Shown one piece after another: positions 27,573-45,232 of a stretch of 64,000 nt of DNA (the first letter of the stretch is position 1; each line of letters starts with the position of its first letter). Source of the stretch: Amoebidium appalachense. Taxonomy: Eukaryota > Ichthyosporea. Where the stretch lies: the NCBI GenBank assembly GCA_963693365.1, contig CAVNZM010000006.1, positions 8,432,001 through 8,496,000 on the forward strand, written 5' to 3'. Both the position numbers and the translations under genes were made by a program. The notes under the pieces are model-generated. The model had not been told where the DNA came from and made no database searches. It saw nothing but the letters and a program-made list of their open reading frames with translations.

Positions 27573-27699
27573 GTACGTTTTGCATTTTTTATAGTGGTTT
27601 TTATGCGTGGGCAAGTAATGAGGTGTATTTTTTGTGTGAGAGAAGAAGAAAGAAAGAAAGAAAAAGGGAAAAGAAGGAAACAAGAGGGGGTGGAAGTGG

Positions 27700-28010
27700 G
27701 TGTGGTGGTAGTTGGGGGGAGGGGGGGGGTAGGGAGGGTGGGGGAGGGGGTTGGCGGGGGGGGGGGGGGGGGGGGGGGGGGGGACGGAATTACCCATGCA
27801 TGTGATATAGTAAAAGGGTGCTTATTTATTGTGTGCAAGAAGAAGAAGAAAGAAAGACGAAAAAATAGAGGGAAAAAGGGGGGATGAGGGGGCACGGTGT
27901 CTGTATGTGTGTGTGTGCAGTGTGTGAGTGTGTGTAAGAGGGGGGGGGGGGGGGGGGGGGGGGGGGGAGGAACGGGATTTCCATGCATGTGTTATGCTTG
28001 TGCCCAGTTG
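27700..28010. repeat. G tracts
   Basis: G-rich sequence at 27715-27783 (longest run about 24 G) and 27940-27968. Confidence 0.95.
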
Positions 28011-28139
28011 CTGCTATTTCTACGCCCAACAACTCACCCTCTGGTTTCGGGGTTTTTGCTTGCTGTTGTTTTATGGTTTTGCTCCGTTGCTGTTGCTTTT
28101 GCCTAAAATATTTACCAGCACCTAATGTATGTGTCCCCC

Positions 28140-28670
<531 letters not shown>

Positions 28671-28740
28671 CATCATCACCACCATAAGATGGGATGGAAA
28701 CCAGACGAACCGTTTTTTTAGAAGGGGCAAGGAAACCCCC

Positions 28741-28880
28741 CTGATGATGGGCTTTGTTGAGGCGTCTCTTGCCGGCGGTTTGTTTTCTGGTTGTGTCGCT
28801 CTTCTCGTTCTTCTGCTCTCCTTTTCCTTTTCTTCTTTTTCCCTATGATTTTCCAGCCTCAAAATGCTTACATCCCCAAC
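28741..28880 (+). repeat. Dispersed element D, diverged copy
   Basis: Begins CTGATGATGGGCTTTGTTGAG and ends CAAAATGCTTACATC directly before C-rich sequence. It is about 135 bp, with the same block order as the copy at 23014. Confidence 0.6.
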
Positions 28881-29203
28881 CTCCCCCCCCCCCCCCCCCC
28901 CCCCCCCCATTCCCCCCTTCCTCCGACGCTCCCTGGGCACCCCTTTTCCTTTCCACCCCCTCCCTTTAATCTAATAATCAGAGTGGCAAACCTCTATGAG
29001 ATTCGATTGCAAGCAAACTATCACAAATCAAATATCTCAGAGGAGAGAATGATTCATGCACTCTGTGTACATGCCATTGTTTCTGTGCCATTATCATGGA
29101 TTACCTCGTTGTCTCCTTCTTCGTCTGTCTGCTGTACCATTCAACCACACACCCCATCTATTGGACTTCCTCAACCCGGCCTGGACAGTTCTTTGAATCC
29201 CCG

Positions 29204-29209
<6 letters not shown>

Positions 29210-29252
<43 letters not shown>

Positions 29253-29369
29253 ACACTCACGTTAACCAGTGCCCCCCCTTCCCCCCCCCCCCCCCCCCCC
29301 CCACTCCACCTTCACTCGTTTGCCTTTCGATGTCTCCACTTTTGTAAGTCCTACCCTCTTATGCATACA

Positions 29370-29402
<33 letters not shown>

Positions 29403-29600
29403 CCGGCCCGCCCGCCCAGGGCATTACACGACCACCACCTCCACCTTCCATCTCCCACACAAGCCCGTGTGAGACACACACCCACACACACACATACACT
29501 CACACCCACACACCCACACACCCACACACCGACACACCCACACACCCACATGCACACACGCACGCGCGCGCACACACACATAAACACAAGCACCAACACA
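29210..29600. repeat. C tracts, short (AC)n and a D-element end
   Basis: C runs at 29206-29238, 29284-29302 and 29370-29400. The string CTTATGCATACATC at about 29357-29370 sits directly before the last C run, as in element D. Degenerate ACCCACAC repeats follow at 29470-29590. Confidence 0.85.
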
Positions 29601-29848
29601 GTCGAAACACATGCACATTCCCTTGCCTGCAAGCAGCCGCACTCTCCCCCTCCCCCTTTTGTTTTGTATCTCCCCTTTCTACATGCTATCTTCGAATGTG
29701 TTCAGACGCTTTGAATCCTCTTATTTCTTCTCCCCTTTCTCCCTCCCTTTCTTTTTTCTTTCTTTTCCCTTTCGAGTATGTCTCTTCTTTCACAAACGGT
29801 ATTTCCTAAATCCTTCAGACGTTCTGACATACCCCCTTTCTTCCGCAG

Positions 29849-29916
29849 CGAATCGGGGCTCTGCGTGAAATTGTGGACTGTTGCAGCGATGCGATTGGTA
29901 GCATCATTAAAGAAAG
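29849..29916 (+). CDS. Candidate 68-bp exon with amphipathic helix
   Basis: A strong polypyrimidine-AG acceptor (CCCCCTTTCTTCCGCAG) and an AAAG|GTATCA donor flank an open frame reading RIGALREIVDCCSDAIGSII then KER. The helix has alternating hydrophobic and charged residues and a CC pair. It begins in phase 0 and ends in phase 2. The donor lies eight bases from a MITE-like element. The gene it belongs to is unresolved; it is on the same strand as the acidic gene. Confidence 0.4.
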
Positions 29917-29923
29917 GTATCAA

Positions 29924-30173
29924 ACTGTTCATACCGGCAAAGTTCCCTAGACAGTCAATTCTGAGACAGAGAAACAGATACAAAAGCATACGAAATAAAT
30001 AGTGATATATCCCCCAAACCAACATAGAAACGTATGTAGGTAAGGCATATACGTGTCAACATTTACAATTTGTGTGAGCTTTTTCTATCGATTTGAGCCT
30101 CAATACAGTCATTTAGAGATGTTTAGAGCTGGCCAGCTGCCGGCCAAATCGAATTAGTGCCGGCCCGAAGAGG
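29924..30173 (+). mobile_element. MITE-like element, copy 1 (TTAA-associated)
   Basis: A 250-bp segment about 80-85% identical by eye to 31017-31261. The left end reads ACTGTTCATACCGGCA. The right end reads TGCCGGCCCGAAGAGG and is followed by an intact TTAA (30174-30177). The ends form imperfect terminal inverted repeats (about 12 of 16 positions in the better copy). No ORF. A TTAA target suggests mobilisation by a piggyBac-type transposase. Confidence 0.55.
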
Positions 30174-30184
30174 TTAACTAAAGA

Positions 30185-30294
30185 AATCGAGGCAAGTTGG
30201 TGTTTTAAGGAAAAAAGGCAAACCTGGTATCAAAGGAAAAAGGGCAATATTGGTGTTAAAAGGAAAAGATGAAATTTGGTATTAAGGGAGGGAG

Positions 30295-30337
<43 letters not shown>

Positions 30338-30479
30338 GGGGAACAATTAAAAGCAAAAAAGTAAAATCGGTGTCAAAGGAAAAGAAGTGATATCGGTGTT
30401 TAAGGGGGGAAAAGTGAAAACGGTGATACAAAAAAGAAGCAACACGGTGTTAAACGGAAAAAAGCAAAATATGTATGCG

Positions 30480-30517
<38 letters not shown>

Positions 30518-30730
30518 GGGGGGGGGGAGGGGGGGGGAGGGGGGGGGGAGGGGAGTAATACTGGTGTTAAAGAAAAGAGACCCAAAATAAAGGGGCTCAG
30601 GGAAAAGAAGCAAGCAAATCTGCAATATTGGTGTTAATGAAAAATGCGGGGAGTCGGTATTAAGGAAACAAAGATAACCGAGTTTACAAAGGCGTAGAGA
30701 AGGAGACCAAACAAGTGAAAGGAAAGGCAT
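30185..30730. repeat. Minisatellite of ~27-32 bp units with inserted G tracts
   Basis: About fifteen or more degenerate copies of a unit like GGTGTTAAAGGAAAA plus AGGCAAT lie between the two MITE-like elements. Two long G tracts (30300-30336 and 30482-30550) interrupt the array at positions where a unit would otherwise continue. Confidence 0.75.
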
Positions 30731-31016
30731 AAAGCTAAAACTAAAACATCAAAAAAGAGAAAGGCGGAGAATAAAAAGAGTGGCAAATTTGAAATGAGAA
30801 TTAGAAGAAAAAGACACCGAGAGAGAAGATTTACACACCAGATAGATAAGAAACAAAGTGGAGAGGGAAAGTACAGTCATAGAACAAAACAAAACAAAAC
30901 AAACCCCACAAAAAAAGAAAAGAACCGACCCGGACCAAAAGATACAACAAAAGAATAAAAGGGTTGATAAAGCGCCCGGGGGGGGGGGGGGGGGGGCTAT
31001 GTCTAACGCTTTTTAA

Positions 31017-31261
31017 CCTGTTCATACCGGCAGATTTCCCTAGATAGTCACTTTAGAATCACAGAAACAGATATAAACGTATACGAAATACTGATAAGTT
31101 CCCCAAACTAACTTAGAAACGTATCTAGATAAGACATATACGTGTCGATATTTACAATTTATTTGAGCCTTTTCTATCGATCTGAGCTGCAATAGAGTTG
31201 TTTAGAGCTGTTTAGAGCGGGCCGGCTGCCGGCCAAATCAATGAGTGCCGGCCCGAAGAGG
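31017..31261 (+). mobile_element. MITE-like element, copy 2 (TTAA-associated)
   Basis: A 245-bp element beginning CCTGTTCATACCGGCA right after TTAA (31013-31016) and ending TGCCGGCCCGAAGAGG before TTAG, one base away from TTAA. The inverted end is CCTCTTCGGGCCGGCA. Internal sequence matches copy 1 throughout, including ACATATACGTGTC and TTTTCTATCGAT. Non-autonomous; no ORF. Confidence 0.6.
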
Positions 31262-31480
31262 TTAGAGCGCATAGTTCCGACTGCTAACCACGTGAAGCCA
31301 TTGGTGCGACCCGTATTGGAGTGACTAAACTTGCCATAAAAGTCTGTTTGTGACCTTGATGCAATTTCCGATTGGCTAAATTCAAAATCCATCCCATCTC
31401 TCTTTTTGAGTCGATTACTGACATTCTATACATTCCACAGCACGAACAAGGACTTCAGGGAGGGATGCATGGGCAAACTG
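31262..31480. other. Unique island, no gene seen
   Basis: Ordinary sequence with two CCAAT/ATTGG pentamers (about 31300 and 31370) between the second MITE-like element and a (GT)n array. Confidence 0.35.
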
Positions 31481-31486
31481 AAGGTG

Positions 31487-31488
31487 TG

Positions 31489-31567
<79 letters not shown>

Positions 31568-31754
31568 CGTGTGTGGAAGCGGGGTGTGCGTGTGTGTGGT
31601 TTTGGGGGGGGGGGGGGGGGGGAGTGGATGTGTCTAGGCGGGTCAGACTGGGTGGGTGGGTGTGGTTTGAGGGGGGGGGGGGGGGGGGGGGGGGGCTGGT
31701 AAGGGTGGGCATGTAAGGGGTGAAAGGGGTGCCCGCGCTTCAATGTGTGCAAAT

Positions 31755-31841
<87 letters not shown>

Positions 31842-31919
31842 TGTGTATTTGTATGTGCGTTTGGACACGTCTTCGTTTGTCATACCCCCACTCACCCCCC
31901 CTCACCCCCCCCCCCCCCA

Positions 31920-31950
<31 letters not shown>

Positions 31951-32017
31951 AACTCCACTCACCTCACCCACCCACCCCCTCGGACCCCTCTCAACCCCCT
32001 CCCCCCCCCCCCCCCCT

Positions 32018-32080
<63 letters not shown>

Positions 32081-32090
32081 CACACACACA
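31487..32090. repeat. (GT)n, G tracts, C-A tract and (AC)n
   Basis: (GT)n at 31489-31557 and 31758-31837, G tracts at 31604-31621 and 31670-31695, a C run passing directly into 26 A (31905-31944), a C run at 31999-32016 and (AC)n at 32019-32078. This is intronic to the acidic gene. Confidence 0.95.
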
Positions 32091-32098
32091 ACTTGCAG

Positions 32099-38120
<6,022 letters not shown>

Positions 38121-38124
38121 GTGT

Positions 38125-38125
38125 G

Positions 38126-38178
<53 letters not shown>

Positions 38179-38300
38179 AAAGACAGAGTGGGAGTGAGTG
38201 AGAGAGGGTTGTGTGTGTGTGAACGCGTGTGTCTGTGTCTGTGCGTGTGTGTGTGTTTGCCTGTGTTGTTGTGGTGGTGGTGGTCACAGTGTGTGTGTGT

Positions 38301-38330
<30 letters not shown>
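38125..38330. repeat. (GT)n followed by G tract
   Basis: (GT)n at 38127-38165, degenerate GTGT to 38300, then about 30 G (38301-38330). Confidence 0.95.
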
Positions 38331-38332
<2 letters not shown>

Positions 38333-38975
38333 TGAATGCGTCATAAAGTACGAAGTACACAAGAACAAACGGATAACACGATGCGGGGATGACGACTGTA
38401 CACCTAGTAGGTGTGCTTTGGGGCTGGTTTGCGTGGTACGTGATGGAATAGGAGGAGGGAGGAGGGGAGAAAGGGTGTGTGTGTGTATGTGTGTGTGTGT
38501 TTGTGTGTGTGGCACGGGGATGGCGGGTGGGGGGTAAGGTTGAGGGGGATTGTTTGAAATACCACTATCGAGTAATTGATATATGCAAAAACATGAGCCA
38601 CCTATGTGCTCTAGTCTGTATCGAAGTTCTAACCAAATCTCAGAGATTTAACCTTCGTGGAAACCATTCACTGATAGCAAGCAAAAAAAAAAAAAAGAGC
38701 CATAGGTACCTCCCTGAATACAATATGAATATATTTGTAAACATGTTTCTCATTTAAATCTATGTTTACATTCATGGGCCTTCAGTGTTGGTTAACCATT
38801 TAAAGAAAATATAGATACATATGCACCCCAAGCACGAAAAATCCCGTGCGAGTGCTCGCGCGTTGCAAAAGAAAAAAAACAATATGATACATCACAGAGC
38901 TAATCTAAAATACTGTTGTCTTGTTCTTCTACCAATGACACATAACCCAACCATACGTACGATTGTGTGATCAAC
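38331..38975. other. Unique island, no gene seen
   Basis: Short GTGT block at 38477-38512, an A run at 38683-38696 and otherwise AT-rich sequence without a supported ORF. Confidence 0.35.
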
Positions 38976-38981
38976 ACAGTC

Positions 38982-39295
38982 CCCCCCCCCCCCCCCCCCC
39001 TCCCCAGCCAGCGTGTGTTCTATTTGAAAAACTTCACCCCCTTTTGTTTTTTAGAGACGTTTACCCCTCTCCCCTCTCCCCCCCTCCCCCCTTCCCCCCC
39101 CCCCCCCCCCCCCCAAACACCCAAACACCGCTTCGCGCCTTCTGGCTTCTTTCTCTCACTCCTCCTCCAACCCCCCTGCCCCTCTCCCCCTTTCCCGCAA
39201 AGGGCCAAACTCGTACTAGGCAATCCTCCCCCCCCCCCCCCCCCCCCCAAACAAACAAACAAAAAAAAAAACCACTCACCCACACGTTCAACCCT

Positions 39296-39343
<48 letters not shown>

Positions 39344-39350
39344 AAAAAAG
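38982..39350. repeat. C tracts passing into A tracts
   Basis: C runs at 38981-39000, 39094-39114, 39230-39248 and 39299-39333. The last two are followed directly by A-rich runs (39249-39270 and 39334-39349). Confidence 0.95.
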
Positions 39351-39392
39351 GAAAAAAACTTCCACACACACTACCCTCGCTCCCTCTCCAAG

Positions 39393-39447
39393 GCGTGACC
39401 ATTTCTCTCCCGTGCCGCATCAGGTTCAATATATCACACACCCTCAG
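39393..39447 (+). CDS. Candidate 55-bp exon continuing the acidic gene
   Basis: A CTCTCCAAG acceptor and an optimal CAG|GTAAGA donor. If the upstream exon uses the GTGAGT donor at 38117 instead of its TGA, the one-base remainder fits and the frame reads RDHFSPVPHQVQYITHPQ, ending in phase 0. It overlaps the 3' end of the minus-strand membrane-protein exon by four bases, so at least one of the two calls may be wrong. Confidence 0.3.
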
Positions 39448-39814
39448 GTAAGAAATTCATCCAGATAAGGCAACCCCCAGAACAGCGCCATTGAGGCTCC
39501 TACAAGCATAAGCACGAACATGAGCATGTACAGAAACGTAACAGCCACTGGTGTGCACTTACACAACACGGCATTCAGTGGGGTCCCATCAACATGCGCC
39601 TGAAACACCCCTGCAAGGTCGGTGACTGAAAAGGGAAACAACACCACAAACGAGCCGAAAGGGGCTCACCATTTTGAAAGGATCTGAAGAAAACGGTGCT
39701 TTGGATGTCGTGCCCCGCGAACTCGCACGAATTCGTGACAGACTTTTTTTGATTTGGCTTGGGAGAGATGCCAAGGTGCCAGATGATGTGTCGCTTAGGC
39801 AAGCCGGAATGCGA
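39444..39814 (-). CDS. C-terminal exons of a one-TM membrane protein
   Basis: Two minus-strand exons that join in phase. The first, 39814-39670, follows a TTTCACAG acceptor and ends AAAATG|GTGAGC in phase 1. The second starts at 39625 after a textbook CCCTTTTCAG acceptor and ends at TGA (39444-39446). The joined frame continues through VTDLAGVFQAHVDGTPLNAV, a Cys pair, a hydrophobic segment of about 22 residues (VTFLYMLMFVLMLVGASMAL) and a short acidic tail (GLPYLDEFLT). That is a tail with one predicted transmembrane helix. Family unknown; earlier exons were not identified in 39.8-41 kb. Confidence 0.5.
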
Positions 39815-41000
39815 CTGTGAAACATGCTGCTTTTATAACGCTTCACATGCTGGCAGAAACCCGAGGTATCAGGAGGGGAATCCAGCGTCACTTTTCACAA
39901 CAGAAGTCAACAAGAAGAAGATCCCAGGTTTTGGGTCGTTGGGTGCACGCGGCCAGGTTGTAAATGCAACAGTTGTTCGCTCTTTCGAAGTAGAATGAAT
40001 TGAAACTCAGCTGGCTGTGTGTATGGGCTTCATTTCAAAAAGGTGACAGCTGGAGCTTTGCTGCGTCTCAGGTTTTAACACAAACGGCAACCTTGCAGCG
40101 TAGTGATCTACTCCAAGAACATGAACAAGCTTTTCTCTTTCACAAAACGACCGGAATGCCAAATGACTGCAAGTGCATGAGTAGGAAAGTGCTTGCATGA
40201 GCTTACTCTCACACACAACGTTTCAAAGCACAAAGAAGAAACAAAGGTGAAACGGACGTGTCAGAGTTGTGTTGGAAGAAACGAGAAGTAAAATGACCGT
40301 CCGTTTTCTCACTCAGACTCACTTTCACCAAGTAGAAATGACTACGTCATTCGGCGTGTCGAAATGCTTTCTTTATCTCTCCCAGTGGCGCAAATTAGCC
40401 AATCAGCGTGAGCGAGTAGTGCCAGGTACCAGGGTTGGAGCAACGTCTTTCTTGGATCCAAATAAACGGGGAAAGTAAGTTAAGTGCTGAAGGCGTTCTG
40501 AGGTAGTAGTGTTAAGCATAGAAACATGAGCGAATCACAGGTGCTGGGTGATATGGAACTTTGTTTCAGTTATTTCTAATATACAGAAAGAAAAAAATAT
40601 TATTTTGGTTTGTATATTAACAAAGTTTTTTATCTTTATATGCAGAAACGGTTGGACGGATGTACTATCGGTGTAAGCGGCCTTCGTTTAAATACACGGG
40701 CACTTTCAAACTCGTGGAGAACCATATTTTAGCATCCTGAATGAAATTCATTGACAAGCCAATGGGATTGCAGTCAGCTGCTCCCCTATACCTAGCCAGA
40801 CTAACATGCATAATTTTGCATTGGTTATCTCTTAGTCATCTCAATACTTCATCACGAGCCTCGAGACTCCTGCTTGCAGAATAGAGCCTGTTTCTGTAGT
40901 TATTGGCATTAAATTTTTCTAAATTTATTTTAAGGATATTCATAGTTTAGAAATCACCTATGAAAAATATTTACATAGCGGTGCCAAAAATAAGAAGAAA
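39815..41000. other. Unique DNA, no gene resolved
   Basis: Ordinary composition, several 60-80 residue frames and no recognisable domain. Earlier exons of the minus-strand membrane protein could lie here. A CCAAT pentamer occurs at about 40395. Confidence 0.35.
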
Positions 41001-41029
41001 ACTGATATAATTTTATAGCTAGGAATTTC

Positions 41030-41960
41030 TCGTGCGCGTGGTCGCTTACATATCTATCAAGGAATATTCGCAAATATCTCTAATATTCATCCTGCCAATT
41101 TGCTCACTCTTTTTAAAGTTTTTCTTCGTCCCATGTTTCGAATATGGCCTCCCGTTACTCTGTGCCCCTCCCCTCCACGGCAACAGCGCGCGGCTCTTCG
41201 GGAATTCGATTCCTTTCAGCGTGAATTCATCCAGTTTATTTCTCGAACCTCGCGTAGGCATCCTTCCTTGCTGAGTGTTTTTGGTCTCCCTCCGGCGCGC
41301 CAGCGTATGAATGAATTAGGACTTCGCTTTTGTTTTCATTTGGTTAGGCTTCCTTCTTATCATCCTTTGTTGCAATTCTTTCCTTCTTTAGCACCTGTTC
41401 CCGGCATTTCTAATATTAATGTTCGTGCGAAATGTCCTATCCCCAATCTCTCTCCCATTCCGAGATATCCTTTTAAATACTTATCTCCTTTATTTTTCTC
41501 TTCTACTAGTTATCAACATAGTATCAGCAGTATGTTACTTGGTTTCATACTCAATATCCTTTGCTTCATCGTTGTGATAAAGAGTATCATGGTAGGGCTC
41601 TTGAGCCTGTGCTTCTTTTTATATTAGAGACTCGTCTATTTTCTTTACAATCATTGTGTAAATTAGCTACTTATATTTATCCTTCCTCTCGTAAGCCTAC
41701 CACACTTAACGATTTTGCAATTCTAACCCCTCCTTGTGACATAGCTTGGAAATGTTTATTTTGGCGCTGTAACCTTTGTTTCCATAAATGTTTGTGCCAC
41801 TTTTTGTGCAGAACCTTTTTCTCGTAAAAACTTAGATAGATGTATTTATTTATCTCAGATTATTCCGTGAGAAATTAGAAGACTGGCTTATTTAGATAAT
41901 CCTGCTATTACGTCTATTGACTATCTGTTGAACCACGGTATGTTTAATGAGTTTCAATAA
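41030..41960 (+). pseudogene. Decayed non-LTR retroelement, reverse transcriptase 3' end
   Basis: Two overlapping frames together give the typical tail of a LINE-type reverse transcriptase ORF. An F-E-Y-G-L-P motif (frame of 41032) is followed after a frameshift by FDSFQREFIQFISR, FGLPPARQRMNELGLRFCF and HLVRLPSYHPLL (frame of 41100). A third frame further on (41561-41827) carries Cys-rich remnants (FWRCNLCFHKCLCHFLC). Multiple shifts and stops make it a pseudogene. The region ends near 41960-41985 in an A-rich string, as expected for a 3' end. This is a family-level resemblance from memory; a search could overturn it. Confidence 0.4.
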
Positions 41961-41989
41961 ATCCCAGTCAATAGAAAAAAAAAGTTTTC

Positions 41990-43420
41990 TTGATTGCACA
42001 TGTATGATTATTTTTTTCTTTTGACTCGTTTTTATTGATCCGTTGATGAAGGCAACGTGCAGCCACAGGCTACATTACCACCAATAGAACTGAAAAAGCC
42101 AAAGCTACGAAATAAAAATTAAAGCGACAAGTGACAAAGGACACCAGCGGGCAAAACCTTAAGTGTACATGTATGCGTGAAACTAGTTTGCTCCAACTAG
42201 TCATATGCATCGATGTTGACCAGACCACACTCCGCAAGAAGACATCATTACTGCTGCTTCCCAACAGGCCCCCCTCAAAACCTACTGAGGCACAGCAAGC
42301 AAGTCAGCCTCTAAAAGAGCAATGCAGACCAAATCTGAGCTAAAAAACAATCCCAACGGGCCCGGCCCCTAGATAACCCGGAGAAACTGCATCTAGCTCT
42401 CTGATAAGGTGGCCTAGTTGTGGCAGGACATGCAAGCAAACCCGGTCATTGCCATACGACTGGAGGCTAAGGATTGGCAGTCGCTTGGAAAGCTCCCCGA
42501 CGACCAAGTAGCCGCCCCTCCACTCACGCAGCGCAGAAGTAGCTGAAGAAGTTGCAGCAGCCCACCGCCAATAGGTCGCGTAGAAGCATAGACAGCGTGT
42601 AGAAGTTACCATAGGTTGCAGTGGAACACCAGGCGTTGAAGAAACCACTTCTCAAGCGAGAAACTCCGCGAAAGGGAGATGCCCCCACACTCTCACAGCA
42701 GTAGGAATACACCAGGCCACACCACAGACACGCTGCAGTCACGTTCCCCTGAGTCCCACCACAAAAAGAAGAAACGAAAGCCTTTATATACCTGCCATGT
42801 TGAAGAATCGGGAAAAAAAGTTGACGTGACAGCTAAGAGATCGAAGTGAAAGTGAAGTCCAAGGACTCCCTCCCCATGATTATTTAAGTCGTTATCTCCT
42901 CCGTGTGTGATCCGAGAGTGAGGGCTTTTGTATTTCCTTCTCCGAGATATCGGTGATATCTCGATGGCTTTTATTTTGCTGAGCATATCAATAAAGTCAT
43001 TATAAAAAGGAATTCCGAATGTTGGGTATCTACGGCCATTCTTGATCTACCCAATCAATGAGCCTACAGCCCCCGTTTTCGCATACCTCAATGTCACCAG
43101 ACTCTTCGGCCTTTGACGCTGTCACGCTGGGCCATGGCCAGGCAAAACTTCGCATGACTGAGCATGCAAACTGCAAACTGCAAACGGGGGGTGCGGCATG
43201 CCAGGAGCTACTACTAGAGAGAAGGGGGGGGTATGATTGGAGGGGGGGGTGTTCAGCTAACCTTATATGGATAAAGCAAAGTTACAAGGATTCAAGCCAT
43301 TGGTTGGGCAAGACCCCTTTTGCCGAATATGGATAACAGATCATACACTGCTGTAGGCGGCGGTCAGGAATTGGCGCGCTCTTTACTGGTCACAACCAGT
43401 CCGGGAAGGCCATGAGCAGC
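41990..43420. other. Unique DNA upstream of the transposase-exonuclease gene
   Basis: No supported gene. Minus-strand frames at 42340-42986 are 70-100 residues long without recognisable features. An AATAAA-like CAATAAAG lies near 42990. TIRs matching sequence downstream of 51.4 kb were not found by eye. Confidence 0.35.
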
Positions 43421-43505
43421 ATTGCCGAGCACACTGGAATACGGGAATGTTTGCGGTAACGTAGTCGCACTAGGGGGGCAGGGGGCCAGGCCCCAAGTGT
43501 TTAAA

Positions 43506-44656
43506 ATGAAGCCAGGCTGCCCTAAGGGCACAACACAGCGCCCTGGGCATAAAACAGGCGGAGCTAGGGAGGGAGCTGGGCGCAAAAAAAAAAGATGCTG
43601 CATTTGTTCAGCCTTTAGCGAACTTTGCAGGTTTTGGGACGGCAAACAAAGCTGTTTTGCAGGAACTAAACGTAAACGTACAACCCGAACAGCCCCCTCT
43701 ATCTAAGGCCGCCGACATAAGGGCCCGTGTAGTTGAGGCAGGTAGCGTCCATTCGTTACCAAGAGAAATGGATCGGGCCCCTGCTCCACACCCACCAGAC
43801 ATACAGGTGCAACCCGACGAGGAACCTTTGCTAAATGCAGCAGCAGATGCGTACCGGGTAGACGAGGATGAAGGGGAGGAAGAGGGAGAAGATAATACGG
43901 ACGGGGATGACGGTGGAGAGGAGTTTTCTGACGCGGCGGGCGAAACAATCAAGTCGCACCTGCACACAGTGAAAGAGAGTCTCAAAGATGAGAAGACGCC
44001 TGTGGGGTGGCATCTTCCACCTCCCATTATAGGCTTTAAATTTGGGGGCGATCCAGCGCCTTTCTACAAACCCAGATGTTTTGCCTGGCTTCCGGAAAGG
44101 TTGTCTCCCGGTTTCATGGTGCCGTGCCCCTTCGATGATCACTACGTGGACCCCCACAACCACCCCAACCCACACCGTACTTCTCGCAATGGGTTCATGA
44201 GCAACCCCGTAGGACGGCGTGTTATCGACTTTGACAGCTGCTACTACATTATCACGGCCCGGTACTTTTGTGACACATGCAAAAAAAACTTTGCCGGCAC
44301 AAACCCCCAGACAATTAAACGCCTTCCACTCTTCATGCGTGATCAGTTTCCGGCCTACCTTAGCCACCGCAGTGGGCTCGACCTAAAGGTGGTAACATTG
44401 TTGCGTGCACTGGCAGACAAAGGTGTGGGCCCAAACGCCTTTGCCACCCTCCTCTCGGAGCTCCACAAGCAGCGATACGACGAGCAGCGGCTCCTGTATT
44501 ACTCGAGGGCGCTGCATTGGACCAAGTATGAACTCAAAAAGCGTAACGATTTCCGCCCCCACGACCAGCGCCTGACAGAACTTCCCCCAGAGGAGCAGGC
44601 GGCTAAGTTCTCGGCGTTTGGTGACAAAAATGGTTACGCTGGACATGTGCCTTCAG
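43506..44656 (+). CDS. Exon 1: basic N-terminus, acidic linker, DUF6729-like domain
   Basis: Starts at ATG 43506 (MKPGCPKGTTQRPGHK) with a GGAREGAGRKKK basic motif typical of DNA-binding tails. After ten A (43584-43593) the downstream coding frame is offset by one base: with nine A it reads KKKDAAFVQPLANF without a stop. The DUF6729-like part has YYIITARYFCDTCKKNF, GLDLKVVTLLRALADKGVGP and YDEQRLLYY motifs. It ends TCAG|GCAAGT, a GC donor, in phase 1. A start at ATG 43769, inside the downstream frame, is an alternative that avoids the A10 problem but loses the basic tail. Confidence 0.75.
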
Positions 44657-44901
44657 GCAAGTGTGCACTGCATTTTGGGTGTGTAAATGGTCCCCATTGT
44701 TTTGTATGCACGTGCTTGGGCATTTTTTGGGTTGGCTTGGTAGGGTTTTGTTTTATTATTTTTTATTTTTTTTTTAGGGGGGGGGGGGGACTTGGAAATG
44801 GGTTTTGGAAGTGTGGTCAATAAGTTTCTATTATGGTGGTGGTGGATGTGTGGTGGTGGATGTGCGCCTGTGAGTGTGCGTGTACTTGTGGGTCCGTGTG
44901 T

Positions 44902-44932
<31 letters not shown>

Positions 44933-45199
44933 GGGGAGGGGGGAGGGGGGACATGGTGATGGATTAGGTGGTGGTGGTGGCAATCAGTCATGGTGGTGGT
45001 GGTGGTGGTGGTGGTGGTGGTGGGGGGGGGGGGGGGGGGGGGGAGGGGGGGGGCAGAGGGATCATCAGAGGGGTGAAAGCATAACGGTCCATGTACCAGT
45101 GAGTGTGCTTGGGAAATCGTGGAGAACTGTTATGCCTGAAATTAGATGGTGGGTGTGCGCATGTGTGTCTGTGTGTGTTGGGGGAAAGGAGGTGGAGAG

Positions 45200-45232
<33 letters not shown>

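Noticed and set aside
28982-29060. Possible exon (VANLYEIRLQANYHKSN frame) between C tracts
   Set aside because: Its acceptor and donor give phases that do not fit any neighbouring exon, so it was left out of the gene model.
29924-31261. LTR retrotransposon reading of the paired 245-250 bp repeats
   Set aside because: The interior holds only minisatellite and G tracts with no primer binding site or coding remnant, and the repeats have inverted ends with TTAA, which fits MITEs better.
42340-42986. Overlapping minus-strand frames of 70-100 residues
   Set aside because: Considered as retroelement or exon remnants, but no motif could be named and the frames do not join at convincing splice sites.
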